A stretch of DNA of 64,000 nt, from contig CM066036.1 of the NCBI GenBank assembly GCA_033557465.1, positions 723,243,828 to 723,307,827 of the forward strand, given 5' to 3'. The notes beneath the pieces are model-generated. The model worked only from the letters and a program-made list of their open reading frames with translations. It did not search any database and was not told where the DNA came from. Position numbers and translations under genes: made by a program. This document shows positions 1 to 11,625 of the stretch, one piece after another. The stretch is from Ichthyophis bannanicus. Lineage: Eukaryota > Chordata > Amphibia > Gymnophiona > Ichthyophiidae. Each line of letters begins with the position of its first letter. Position 1 is the stretch's first letter.

Positions 1-1268
1 ATTTCTTCTATCCTTATTGTAACTTTCTCCTTATAGGTCTCTGTTTGTTCTTGTATGTGTTGTTGTTTTTCCTCCAAATATTTTATACCACTAAGATGTT
101 GTTTTAATTAAACGATCTGTCAAGCAAAACTAACTAAATAAATAAATGTAATGTGTTTGGCTCGGACCTACATAAACCAAATATACCAACCTTATGCGTA
201 TAGAGGCTAACTTTATAACCAAGACGCATAGTTTAAATCATCCAAAATATGCCTATTTTAAATCTATTTTGGAAAGAAAAGTAGCTGCCTACAGTTCTTA
301 ATAAAATACTATCAAGTGGCCAGCAATGTGCCTAAAGGTACAGACATTTAGCCCTGCCCTAGAGCTGGTATAAATGACCCCACCTAGATTTATAGCTAGC
401 ACATGCACTTCTTTGCTTGTTTATGCTCCGTCCAAACGTCAACCCCTTCGCATGGCTACAACAAAATTAAAGGCCATTGGGGCAATGTGCATAACCCTAA
501 AATGGTGACCACATCATTTATTCATGCAAATGAAAGGAAAAACATGATTTGTGCATGTTGATAACACATACATTTAGAAAGTTCCTTATAAAATTACCCC
601 ATACTGCCTGTATTCAGGGCCTTATCATATGTCTTATACATAGAAGCCCTGATATTGGATGCTTCTATGTATAAGTTTACATACATGTATAATTTATATT
701 AATATAATCAGTACTGGCTGTACATGCATTGCCACTGAATACAGGAATAATTTGAAATATCTAGATTTGACATTTCAAATTATTCTCCAGGCATTTTGCT
801 GAATATTGATGTCTTCTAGTTAGTTGTATGGTTAGCAAAGTTATGCAAGAGCAAACGCTACAAAAATGGTTGATGAATATATTCAGGGCGTATATCCTGA
901 AGCATAGTGTTTTAAGTGTACATTCAATGAGGGTAATTTTATATGGGTCGCTTAGTTTAACACGTGTTGCCACGTTTCTATTTGACACCTATTTTGTAAA
1001 ATATGTGCACACATTATAGAATAGGGACATTAGTGGTGAAAAACATGCATGGAATCTAGGCACAGCCAGTTACACCAACCCTAGACTTGCTGTAAATGCC
1101 TTGGACTAGACTTGTAAAGAGCGGGCATAGTCCACCCAAGTTCCGCCCCTGTGTCCGCTCAAACTAAAAGAACACGCTATGGGACAAAAGCGCACTTACA
1201 GAATATCAGTGATCTAAAGCGCATGCGTAAGTGCCTTATATGCATTTCTTGTGTGCCTAAGTCCCTTA
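1..1268. other. No gene seen; AT-rich DNA
   Basis: I see no coding signal here; the short open frames lack recognisable motifs. A nested inverted repeat lies at about 607-745: an outer 10-bp arm (cctgtattca / tgaatacagg) and an inner arm around tagaagc / gcttcta. It may be an old miniature element. Confidence 0.6.
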
Positions 1269-2027
1269 GGGGCATGTTTACAAAGAAGGGTGCCGATAAC
1301 ACAACAAGGAGGCCCACTCCAATGTCAGGACGCCTGTGCATCTGATCCTCTATTGTTGGCCAGGACCGTACTGAGCCCTGTGCGAGCAGTGTGGCCGCAC
1401 AGAGCGCAAAGACTTAAGGGGCAGATTTCGGCTCTCTGCCGTTGCCTGCCGCCGCCACTTTAGCAGCAGCAGGTAGCGGCAGAGAGACGAAATGTGCACC
1501 TTAAGTCTTCTCGCCGGCACACTAAGCAGGTCTGGTCTCTCTGGGAGGCTCTAGACCTACTTAGTGTGCCTGTGAGTTGCACATCGTGTGCGCACCTCTT
1601 CTCTACCGCCCCCATAAAGTGGCTAGATGGAGGTGCAGGAGGGGTGGGGGCGCATACCCGATGTGCAACTCGCACAGGGCGCTTTTCACCGTCGGTACGG
1701 CCCTGCTGTTGGCACATTACTAACACATGAAACCGCAGCAATCCAGTGCACAGGTGCACCTAACGCCACCCATTGAGGTGGCATTAATTGCATGTGCGCT
1801 AACATCCACAGTGCTGGTTAGCAAGTGGCCAAAACGACTGTGCTTGCTGCGATGTGTCATCAACACTCACATTATGGCCCTGACCCGCTCTGTCTCCATC
1901 CATTTTCTGTACTGACTATTTAATGTGGGAGTTTTTTGTATGGGACCCCACACTAAATTTTAGTATTGCACATTCACCCTGTGCTGAACCCCATGCTAGC
2001 AGTTATCACAGGTTAGTGAACATGCCC
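1269..2027. mobile_element. Candidate non-autonomous DNA transposon (PIF/Harbinger-like ends)
   Basis: The left end reads GGGGCATGTTTAC and the right end, reverse complemented, reads GGGCATGTTCAC. This resembles the ends of the 127- and 128-bp palindromic elements at 18275 and 35265. The interior holds two inverted repeats: about 1411-1506 (arms around gacttaagg / ccttaagtc with ctctgccg / cggcagag) and a 13-bp pair gagttgcacatcg / cgatgtgcaactc at about 1572-1665. No transposase is encoded and no clean target duplication is visible, so the limits are uncertain. Confidence 0.4.
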
Positions 2028-3189
2028 ATTTCAGATGTGATTAGGTTCAATGTACATAAATGAAATGAAGAAAAGTATTTTAAGCATCCACAATATTATA
2101 AACAGTGTGGGTTTGACTGTTTGCAAAAGAGTCTTGTTTCATTTTAATGGATATTATTATTAAAAGCAGTTTCGAGACTTCCCCTAATACCTGCTGCTTT
2201 TGCACTTGAACTGTTAATTCAGGGAAGTGCTTCAATTGGAAGCGTTTGCCTTGCGGTGAAATTTTTCCCCTATAATAAAAGGTCCATATGAAATGAACAC
2301 AATACCATCAGCAAATTATTACTACTTCAGCACATGCATTAGCACTGTTGAGTCAAAGGACATCTCTCTTGGAGAGTTTTCATATGAATCTTAATTCTCA
2401 GTCCAATCAAATCCATATAGATCACAGTGGTGCTCAGCCCAATCTCATTGCCAGGAGTCAAATCTCTTAACTAAACACTTGAAGATGAATTAGTGGAAAA
2501 TGTGACAGTAGTCAGTTTTATACTGTATGTCCTTGCAAGATGGAGGCCAAGGTCATGGAGATTTACAATGGAAATAAAAGATATTAGTCTACAATGATGA
2601 AATTAATTTCCTTACAATCTTTTAAACCATTGGAATTGCTCCGGTTATCCCTTTTAGGATTCCATCAGTGGCATGAGAGGTGAAAAGTTAATGACTAATA
2701 TACCCAGCTATGCAGTTTTCTTTCATTATTCATTTACAATTACCCTGGATTGTTTGAAAATCTAAGACTGCAGAAAAACGTATTGTACTCCTGCATTTTT
2801 TTCTATCAATTCAAGTCACTAATGAGATAAAGGAAGACATCCAAGTGAGACTTAATATATTCCAATCAATTATTATCACCTTCTTGGTGCCATTTAGCAG
2901 ACTTGATGCTAATAATTTACAATAATATCAAAGGCAATAAGTGCAATCATGATGGTTCAGTAGAAAAAAGATCTAGACAAACTGTACTGAATACTCGAGG
3001 ACTCATGAAAATGACTCCAAATTTGAAGTCTGGTTTATCATTTGGATTTGGATGATAACACAAAATAAATTCATTAAAAAAATGAACTTGTAGGTAGAAG
3101 CGATAGGGAAAGACATCCAGTCAGCTGTTACATTTTACAGATGTATGAATGAAAGCAAAGTACTACATAAGAAATTTAGAGGAGCAGCC
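2028..3189. other. No gene seen
   Basis: Unique-looking AT-rich sequence without recognisable coding, repeat or RNA-gene signals. Confidence 0.6.
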
Positions 3190-3690
3190 TGACTGAGTCC
3201 TCGATACCCTGTCCTCACTTGGATTTAGGGGCTCTGTTCTTTCCTGGTTTTCTTCCTATCTCTTCCATCATACTTTTAGCATATGCTCTGCTGGTTTCTC
3301 CTCTACCGCAATCCCACTTTCAGTTGGTGTTTCCTCATGGCTCTGTGTTGTGTCCTCTCCTTTCCTCTCTCTATATTCAGTCCCTTGGTGCACTTATTTC
3401 GTCCCATTGTTTTCAGTACCATCTTTATGCTGACAACTCTCAGATCTACCTTTCTGTGCCTGAAAACTCTCCAGGAATCCAGGCCCAGATCTCTGTTTGC
3501 TTATCCGACATTGTTGCCTGGATGTCTCACGGTTGTCTGAAACTGAACATGGTCAAAACTGAGCTCCTTATCTTTCCCCCTAAACCCACCTCACCCCTTC
3601 CTCCCTTCTCTATTTCTGTGGATAATGCTACACTCCTCCCTATTTCCTCAGCTCGCAACCTTGGGGTCATCTTTGACTTTACTCTCTCTT
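3190..3690 (+). pseudogene. L2-type LINE, reverse transcriptase fragment
   Basis: Translation shows LINE reverse transcriptase blocks: a decayed '[10 protein letters not shown]' block (here [15 protein letters not shown]), then [13 protein letters not shown], where the catalytic YADD reads YADN, then an LNMVKTELL block and NLGVIFD. This order is typical of L2/CR1-group LINEs. The frame breaks where a minus-strand LINE tail enters at 3691 and resumes at about 5098 and again at 9963. It is an old, inactive, 5'-truncated copy. A separate minus-strand piece of what looks like the same family lies at 40580-41778. Confidence 0.75.
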
Positions 3691-5097
3691 TATTTATTTA
3701 TTTATTTATTTTATTTTAGTGCATTTATATACTGCTCCTTCCCGAGATCAGGAACGGTTTACAATAAACTTCACATTATACATTAAACATTGGTGAACAT
3801 CAAACTAGGGTAGGGGTACAAGTGGAGTAGAGAACATCTTTAACTATGTACAGGGTGTTCTAAATACAATGCAGTATTTCATTTTCATAGGGGGAGGGGG
3901 ATGAGGAGGGTTGGGTTGAGTGAGTAAGGTATACTTAGTGGGGGGAGGATTGTTATGTAGGGTGATTGCTGTCTTTTCCAAAATGTTCTATAAATAGGTG
4001 AGTTTTGATGTGCTTTCTGATTGAAGGTCTTTAATGGATCTTAATGTGTCTGGGAGAGCACTCCACAATGTGGGTGCTACGTGAGAGAAGGCTCTATTTC
4101 TAGTGGTTTGTTTGGCTTTGCGGAAGTCATGTGGATATTTGATTATGTTTAGGTGACATCCTCTTTTGTTTTTAGTTTCAGAAGCTGGGTGGATTAGTGT
4201 GGAGAGGTAAGCGGGGAAATATTGTTAATGAATTTGAAGGTGGTCATTAAAATTTTATATTTGCTTCAGCTGATGACCGGAAGCCATTGGAGCATATGTA
4301 AAATGGGGGTGATATGGTCAGATAGGGGGGCTTTGTATATAATTCTAGCTGCGACATTTTGAGCAATTTAAATTTGACTGGTAGGTTTTTTTAGGCAATC
4401 CTTGGAGTAGGCTGTTGCAGAGATCAATGTGAGGAGTAACCAGTGCTTGTACTATCAATCTGAAGTCATAAGGGTCTCAGATGTTGTAAGGTTCAGAGTT
4501 TATGATATATACTTCTTATGGTTTTACTTGAGACTTCATGCTAAGTGTCTGATCTAAAGTGATTCCTAAATATTTTACTTCTTTGCTGGTGGGGAGGTCT
4601 GTTTCTCCTATTGAAAGCTTTATTGGAGGGATGAAGTTTGGATTCCTGGTGGTGTAGAGAATTTCTGTTTTATTGAAGTTTATCTGGAAGTCTATTGTTG
4701 ATAACCAAGACTGTACTTCTTTGATGCATGAAATGAGTATTTGTTGATTGTTAGTGTCAATGGGGACATAAAGCATGATATCATCTGCATAAATATGATA
4801 TCCTACTTTGAACTTTGTGCAGATGTTACATACTGGTTGGGGATACAAGATGAATAAAAGTGCCGAGAGGGCAGAGCCCTGAGGGCTACCTTGTTCTTGT
4901 TGAAAGCATGGGGATGTTTCTGAGCCAGTTTGAACAATTAGAGTGTGGTTATGAAGGTAATCATTGAAGTGTGGTTACTGCTATGCTGATGTGTTCTAGT
5001 CTTTTGAGCAATATGTGGTGGTTGACACTGTCAAAAGCTGAAGCAATGTCAAGGAAAACTAGTATAAATGCTTTTCTCTGCACACATCCAAAGAGAG
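3691..5097 (-). mobile_element. L2-like LINE (family A), 5'-truncated 3' fragment
   Basis: On the minus strand the left end is a (TAAA)n tail followed by a hairpin typical of family A 3' ends. Upstream (at higher coordinates) the frame at 4516-4848 contains YHIYADDIMLYVP, with intact catalytic YADD, then INFNKTEIL and VKYLGITLD. Near 5000-5090 another frame gives VFLDIASAFDSVNHHILL, the RT motif A block. These match the complete family A copies at 5329 and 21037. The fragment sits inside the older L2 frame, which rejoins sensibly across it, so it inserted after the L2. Confidence 0.75.
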
Positions 5098-5203
5098 CTA
5101 AAACCTGTCACTTTTTCTCAATAGCATTGGCAAAATCCATCCCTTCTTTTTTACACACACTACTAAGACACGTATCCACTCTTTAGTCACCTCCCATCTA
5201 GAC
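5098..5203 (+). pseudogene. L2-type LINE, continuation between two insertions
   Basis: About 100 bp of the L2 copy that begins at 3190. The residues continue the LSLKP...LVTSHLD pattern expected downstream of the NLGVIFD block. The last 8 bases, ATCTAGAC, are the left target duplication of the hAT-type element that follows. The rest of this L2 resumes at 9963. Confidence 0.55.
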
Positions 5204-5328
5204 CAGGGATTTCTAAACCTATCCTAGGGCCTCCCCAGCCAGTCAGGTTTTCCAGATTTCCATAATTAATATCCATGAGAGAGATTTGTATGCAATGGAG
5301 GCAGTGCATGCAAACCTCTCTCATGCAG

Positions 5329-5765
5329 TTCCAGCTTCCCCGGGGGCCATTGCAGCGTCCGGAAATAGAGCGGGAAGAAACGCTCCTCCCCGATCAGCTC
5401 CCCGAGGCCCAATCAGCCACTGCCTGCACATTTGAAAGGAAAGGCGCCCCTTGGCACGAAGATCACAGCTCAACACCAGCAGTTCCAGCTTCCCCGGGAG
5501 CTCTTGCAGTGTTGGGGAGTAGAGCGGGAAGAATCGGTCCTTCCCGATCAGCTCCCCGAGGCCCAGTCAGCTGCTGCCTGCACATTTGAAAGGAAAAGTG
5601 CCCCTTGGCGCGAAGATCACAGCTCAGCACCAGCAGTTCCAGCTTCTTCGGGGGCCGTTTCAGCATCGGGGAGTAGAGCAGGAAGAATCGCTCCTCCCCG
5701 ATCGGCTCCCCGAGGCCCAATCAGCCGCTGCCTGCACATTTGAAAGGAAAGGTGCCCCTTGGCAT
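5329..5765 (+). repeat. 154-bp tandem monomers in LINE 5' region
   Basis: Units start at about 5329, 5483 and 5637, each beginning ttccagctt, an exact 154-bp spacing; the third unit is partial. They are GC-rich and carry repeated phrases such as ccccgatcagctccccgagg. They are followed by a duplicated 22-bp phrase around gaggcgccaccatattgcag (about 5790-5840). Their place upstream of the LINE frame suggests promoter monomers, as in some L1 families, but that is inference. Confidence 0.8.
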
Positions 5766-6194
5766 GTCCGCGCCGGCGGGCCCGCACCTGAGGCGCCACC
5801 ATATTGCAGACCAGAGGCGCCACCATATTGCAGACACTGGGTATTCAAGGAAGTCCATTCAGCTTACAGAGAACTGGGTGAATTGTCATGATTTTGTGAC
5901 AGGGTGTATTTCTGTTTGAAACTGTCTAGCTCAAATGCATATGATATGTATTACTCTATCTGGTCTGAGCTAGTTATGTTTATAGCATTTTGTTTATGTT
6001 TATTAATGACAGTATGAATGCTCTGTACCCTTACCTATATGAGTAACTGCCTCAGCCTTTCGCTGCCCTGAATGCCATCTCACTGGAACTCGCTCTGAGC
6101 TACCTCCCCACTGATCTTCAGCTCTGCAGGTTAAGAGCCCTTACAAGTAACCTAAACTTCTCCCTTGATCTGTTCCCTATCCCATTACAGCACA

Positions 6195-9100
6195 ATGACA
6201 TGGTGTCTTTCGTTACCATTGGCCCTATGCTTCTTAGCCCTAATCATCACCTGGGCGGATTCTTACTCACATCAACATGGCTTACTACCCCCTTACATCA
6301 TACTGACACTTTCAACTACAGAAGATCCTATTCTTTTGTTCATCAGCGATGACTCATTCACATATTCTGCCAACCTGTCAGAAACCCCCAGAAGGAAGTC
6401 TCCCCGCCTCCACCACCTAAATTGTATGCTCATAAATGCGCGTTCCATACGCAATAAATGGCCCGTCATCACTGACTACATTGAGCAACAGAATCTGGAC
6501 ATGCTTTTTATCACAGAGACATGGTTGACCAATGCTGACACCGTCCTGACCAATCTGCTTCTACCACCTGACTATGACCTCTTTAACTGCCCAAGAGCAA
6601 ATCGGAGAGGCGGCGGTATCCTCATAATTGCCAGAAGCAACCTCCACTTCCAATGCAACTCCTCCCAAAGCACACTCAACCTTGATTACATTCAGATCTC
6701 AAAGAAATTCCTATCTGCCTGTCTTTTATACTGCTCACCTTCCACTTGTGCTGAAGAGTTGCCACTATTCTGAACCTAGCCTGAGGCAGGAATACCCAAA
6801 GCAAACCTCTCTGGCTCCTGGGTGATTTCAACCTCCCTGCCCTCCCTACCAAACATTCCTCTGCCTTCCTCAATGCCATGAAATCTCTTGACTTTCATCA
6901 GTTGATACATATACCCACTCACTCGGCAGGAAATACCCTGGACCTCATCTTTGCTTCTTCACCCTCCACAGACTGACCAGCCAGGAACCCCCACTCATTC
7001 TCCCAGTCCCCTGGTCTGACCATGATGTCATACTGTTCTGTATCCCTACAGACCACAGTGATTACAAGCTACCACTCAACCCCAATCCTCCATCATCCAA
7101 ACTTCGCTTCAGACCTTTTGATAAGGAAACATTCCTCTCAAATGTTCTTGATGACCTCAACCCTGACACCATCCATCTGGTTGAACTAATTGACAGATGG
7201 AACAACACTCTAGCTCAAGCCTCACTCCTGCCATCTTCCTCTAAACCTACTAAAAGGAAGCACACAGCGATATGGTTCACTCCCGATCTGCGTGACTCCT
7301 TATCGCTTCTCAGAAAGCTTGAGCGACGCTGGCGGCACTCCAGGCATGACATCGACTACGTCGCCTACCTTGCCAAACTTCAAGAACACTGAAAGGCAGT
7401 TTACCTCAGGAGAAGGGAATACCACACCAACACCCTTTTGCGCTCACTTAACAAGCCCCGCGAGCTCTTCAGTATTGTGAGATCCCTTACAGATGACACC
7501 TCCAAGAACCGACCAGCAATTACCCTTACTCCTATCCTGGCTGATTTAGCCTCGCACTTCCAGAGCAAGGCCAATTCGACTACTTCACTCTCGGAGCACC
7601 TTGATAACGAATGTTCCTTTCTGGAACAGCCCTTTTCAGGCATCGCACCAATACCTACTCTTGACTCTTTATACCCATACTCCGCTGAACAAATTGAAAT
7701 CATCATCGGCACAATCAACACCTCTACCTCCCCAGCCGATCCCTGTCCTGCATTCTGGATTAAGCAGGCTAGATCCAACCTAAGTTCAGCTATCTCCAGA
7801 ATAGTATGCCTGTCTTTTTCCACTGGTTCTCTACCAATGTCCCTTAAATCTGCCTCCATTAAACCTCTATTAAAAAACAATAAATTAAACCCATCAGAGA
7901 TCAGCTCATACCGACCAATCTCCAGCCTACCCTTCCTGACCAAGATCATCAAAAAGATCGTCCAGCTACAGGTTCAAGACCACATCAACTCCCATGCCCC
8001 TGTTGACCCACAACAGCATGGTTTCTGCCAGCAGCATGGAGTGGAAACCCTTTTCGTAACTCTCCTAGATAGGATCTGTACTGGCATTGACAAAAAGAGG
8101 CAGGGATTCATCCTAATCTTCTTGGATATCGCCTCTGCCTTCGACTCCTTCAGCCACAGTGTTCTCCTTGGCTGCTTTCAACAAAAGGGTATTCGGGACT
8201 CTGCCCTCAACTGGTTTAGATCATACTTGACGGATCGCCAGCAACAGATCTGCTTGGGATCTCAATCTTCAAGCACCTTCCAGTAAAAGCAAGGAGTCCC
8301 ACAAGGTCCATCGCTCTCAGCCTTGCTTTTCAACATCTACATACAGCCAATCTGTACAATAATCAAGTCCTTCAACATTCAATATCACATCAGGAGGAGT
8401 AGCCTAGTGGTTGGGGCAAGGTACTTCAGGCCAGAAGGTCAGGGGTTCAAATCCCACTAGAGGACAGCAACCTTGGGTTGGAAGGACTGGGGTTTCTAGT
8501 CCCACAAATGCTCCTTGTGGTCTTGGGCAAGCCACTTAACCCTCCATTGCCCATGTTCCCTGTAAGTATTAGTGTATGTGTCTCATATCCCTGTGTGTTA
8601 AATGTATCCCCCAATTGTGTTGTGACTGCTTTGATTGAAGGATAGGGCAGTATACAAAACTGTCTAAATAAATAAATCTATGTAGATGACATTTTACTCT
8701 ATACCCCTTTCTCCACTGACAGCCCTGACTTTTCAGTCATCTTACAATGTTTCATTGCTTGCTGCACATAACCTGAAGGTCAGTTGTAAGAAGACTGAGG
8801 TCTTATTTATTTCTAGAGACCAATCTTTTACCCCACCATCCTCCTTGTAGGTGAGAGATGCAGAACTCACCACTAAGTCAGAGGTTTGCTACCCGGGAGT
8901 AACCCTATACCAACAACTGACCATGACTGCACACATACATAACGTAACCAAGGCTGTCTACCAGAAGATAAGGACCCTTCATCATTTACGCTTGCTACTC
9001 GACACCTCAGATTTTTGATCTGTCTTCCAAGCCCTCATCTGCCTGCAATTTGACTATGCAAACATTATTCTTCATGGCATCCCAAAATACATCCTCCAAC

Positions 9101-9515
9101 CACTCCAGCTGGCCATAAACACAGCTGCCCAATCACTCCAGGGTGTCTCTAGGTACGAACATATCTCTCCCATTCTGATGCATCTACATTGGCTCCCCAT
9201 TTCTAGCCAACTGACCTATAAAGCTCTTCTCCTGACATTTAAGATTATTCACAAATCATCCACAGCCTCTCTGTCAACAATGGTTCAACTAACTCCAGAC
9301 AATAGAACGTGAAGAACCAACATGGTAAATTCCCTCGTCACTCCTTCTATCATAAGGTCTTGCACTAAAGCCATCAAGAACCGTGCCTTTTCTTTATAGC
9401 TCCAACCCTCTGGAATGCTCTTCTTGTCTCAGTCCGAGTCATCATGGACCTTTTTACATTCAGGAAGGCTTTAAAGGCTCACCTTTTCCAGCTGGCTTAT
9501 GATCACATAACGTAA
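6195..9515 (+). pseudogene. LINE ORF2 (endonuclease-reverse transcriptase), broken
   Basis: This is the enzyme that nicks the target and copies LINE RNA. The N-terminus is hydrophobic (MTWCLSLPLALCFLALIITW). An apurinic-type endonuclease follows, with LINARSIRNKWP and LFITETWLT (catalytic Glu). RT blocks follow: YRPISSLPFLTKIIKKIV, FLDIASAFDS (motif A), KQGVPQGPSLSALLFNIY (motif B) and, beyond the SINE, YVDDILLY (motif C, YVDD). The C-terminal part has LHWLP-like and FRKALKAHLF blocks. Breaks include several frameshifts between 6770 and 7440, a stop at about 8284 (CAG to TAA before KQGVPQG), the SINE, and stops in the C-terminal region. It is inactive. Confidence 0.75.
8391..8677 (+). mobile_element. 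tRNA-derived CORE-type SINE, inserted in LINE ORF2
   Basis: A tRNA-like head carries an A box (TAGCCTAGTGG, 8400-8410) and a B box (GGTTCAAATCC, 8444-8454), the internal RNA polymerase III promoter. A MIR/CORE-like centre follows (cttgggcaagccacttaaccc). The 3' end copies the family A LINE tail: a gactgcttt ... agggcagtata hairpin, then AAATAAATAAAT. It splits the reverse transcriptase exactly before the YVDD codons. A sister copy is at 22189. Confidence 0.8.
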
Positions 9516-9962
9516 TATAGGACTCTCAAACACTGATTATGTAACTCAATGAAGGTCTCCCTTGACGCAGGACTCCCATAATGTTGGCTACATAACATCC
9601 TCTCCCTTCTTCCCCTGCCCTTTCCCACCTCTGTCCCTTACCCTTCCCTCCCTCTCACCCTTCCCTTTCGTTGACGGTTTGGTATGTTATCACCAAGCTG
9701 CTGCTGCTCATACCTGTTAATGTATAGTTGCTGCTCATGCCCATTAATTTAAAGTTACCTGTTTTGTTACACTTGTTCTATGCCTGTTCTATGTTCTATG
9801 TAAAGTTGCCTGAATGTTTATTGTTTCTTGTAAACCGCTCTGATACCAAATAGTGCAGTATATAAAAGCTAATAATAAATAAATAATAAAATAAATATTC
9901 ATTGTAGATATCCTGAAAACCTGACTGGCTGTGAGGCAGGTTTGGTAACCCCTGGTCTAGAC

Positions 9963-10570
9963 TATTGCAACCTCCTCCTTGCTGAATAATCTCTCTCCCC
10001 TTCAACCTGTTCAGAACTCAGTTGCATGGCTAATCTTCCACCAGCCTCAATATGCTCATATAACCCCTCTTCTCAAGTTGCTTCAAAAACTCCCTATTTA
10101 TTTGCATATCCAATTAAAACTTCTCGTACTGATCTATAAGTGCACTCATTTTGCCACCTTCACTACCTTTCCTCTCTTATTTCTCCCTACACCCCTCCTT
10201 GGAAACTCCACTCTTCTAGCAGATCCCTTCTATTGGTGTCCTTCTCTTTCACTGCCAATTCTAGACTTCAATTCTTTCAACTTGCTGCTCCTTATGCCTC
10301 GAAAAAACTACCTGAGTCTGTACATCAGGCTTTGTCTCTGGCTCTTTTCAAATTCAGGCTGAAAATTCACCTCTTCGAGACCGCTTTTGGATCCTGATCC
10401 GCTTAGTCTCCAATATGTTTCCTTCCCTAGATGTATCCTTGTCCTCAGCTGTTGTGTTGTCTGTCTTGACTAGATTGTAAGCTCTGATGAGCAGGGACCA
10501 TCTTTCACATGTGTCTGAACAGCGCTGTGTATACCTTGTATACAAATGATAAATAGTAGTAGTAGTAGTT
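9963..10570 (+). pseudogene. L2-type LINE, 3' end
   Basis: The frame continues the L2 copy begun at 3190: DYCNLLLAE-like residues, then ITPLLKLLQKLP (decayed LHWLP), PYASKKLPESVHQA, and FKFRLKIHLFETAF (typical LINE C-terminal FKxxLKTHLF block), ending near 10397. A short 3' UTR follows and ends in (TAG)n repeats near 10550-10570, a usual L2-type end. The first bases are the right target duplication of the hAT-type element. Confidence 0.7.
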
Positions 10571-10865
10571 GAATAACATCTTGACACATATGACCACTGC
10601 TGCTTCTTTTCTCCAGGCCTTGATTCGTGCAAAGAGAACTGAAAGTAGATTCTATCCAGGAAGAATTTGATCACTGTACTTTTCAAAGTATGCAGTGGGA
10701 AAAATCCTAGAGCTAGTTGGAAATCTTCTGCTGTGGGATTTTAAATTCAGAGACCCACACTGGGAGAATAAAAGAAAGAAGCATAAAGTGTTCACCCTTC
10801 TTATCTTGTCTGTGATTTTTGGACCCCTCTTCAACTCACTAGGGCTTTGCATTTATTACCATACA
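10571..10865. other. No gene seen
   Basis: About 300 bp without recognisable coding or repeat signal, between the end of the L2 copy and a dispersed repeat. Confidence 0.5.
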
Positions 10866-11605
10866 TTTGGGAGTAGATTTTGGATTGCATTTACTGGGCA
10901 TGGATGTCCGGTTCGGATGTCCATCCCTGCTAAATGCTGGAGTGCCAATCCTGCAGGCAGCTCCCTGCATGTACAGGCAAGTTGTACAGGGAGCTCTGTT
11001 CGTGGGTGGTGAGAAGGTGGGCCAGCAGAGGAGCAAGGGTGGGGACTAGGAGGGAACCTGACCCTGGATGTACAGAGCCGATTCTGAGGTCAGCCCTGTA
11101 TTTCCAGGGTTGGCCATTTGCATGGGGGACTTATTCTACCTCGGAGGTGGAATAAGTGCCCCTAGACATTGCAGAAGGAGGACACAGCGGTTGCAAATCA
11201 AGATGAGGGTTACAGATGATTCCCTACAGCCTGATCCTGGCCATAGTAGGCTCAATCGGGAGTCAGGCTGTGGGGAAAGAAGATTTTTACGGTCGGCAGG
11301 GGATTGAAGCTCCTGCATGGAGCCTCGGTGGCATGGCAATAGGCCGCCATGCCACTGCGGCTCCCTGCAGAAGCCTGGCTGGGCTAGCTGGGTGTCGGGA
11401 TGTCCAGGGTGCCCAAATCAGGGCATATCCTGCATGTGCCAGTCTTATGCCGCGATTCTGCTCCCATGGGGTTGTCTAGTCCCCACAGGAGCACAATCAG
11501 GTACATCTGCAGGCTGTCCGAATATCTGGACATCCAGACGGGCTGGTAATGCACACCTATGGGTTAGCTTCTTGGGGAGAGTGCCTTTTACTAAAAGGTG
11601 CTAGC
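10866..11605. repeat. Dispersed non-coding repeat (first copy)
   Basis: It is alignable by eye with 33353-34132 in the same orientation. Both share a motif of the form ggtggaataa(g/a)t(g/t)cccctagaca, a run beginning cctgatcctggcc / cccaatcctggcc, a caggctg(t/c)(g/a)ggga stretch, and gctccctgcagaagcctggctgggctagctggg or its diverged form. No long frame has recognised domains. It is probably a non-autonomous DNA transposon of about 750 bp; no termini or target duplication could be fixed. Confidence 0.5.
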
Positions 11606-11625
11606 TGTCAGCACATGTTCTGGCA

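Larger units (their letters stand above)
5329..9894 (+). mobile_element. L2-like LINE (family A), copy 1, near full length
   Basis: The order is tandem 5' monomers (5329-5765), a GC-rich leader (5766-6194), a decayed ORF2 (6195-9515) with a SINE inserted at 8391-8677, a 3' UTR with a hairpin (aaccgct ... agtgcagtata near 9830-9862) and an (AAT/AAAT)n tail. It lies inside the hAT-type element at 5204-9954, so it is the younger of the two. Copy 2 at 21037 has the same architecture. Confidence 0.75.
5204..9954. mobile_element. hAT-type miniature transposon, split by a LINE
   Basis: The left end begins CAGGGATTTCTAAACCT and the right end, reverse complemented, begins CAGGGGTTACCAAACCT. The ends stay similar for about 50 bp and share AGCCAGTCAGGTTTTC. 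The flanks carry an 8-bp duplication, ATCTAGAC (5196-5203) and GTCTAGAC (9955-9962), 7 of 8 matching, as expected for hAT insertion. Only about 125 bp of the left half and 60 bp of the right half belong to this element. The 4.6 kb between them is a family A LINE inserted near its centre. It encodes no transposase and must have been mobilised in trans. Confidence 0.7.

Noticed and set aside
5275..5891. Overlapping open frames with repeated peptide units on both strands
   Set aside because: They arise from the 154-bp tandem monomers, which keep frames open by repetition; codon content shows no protein signal.
8391..8460. A genuine tRNA gene
   Set aside because: A and B boxes are present, but the body does not fold as a tRNA and is fused to a CORE-like segment and LINE tail; it is a SINE head.
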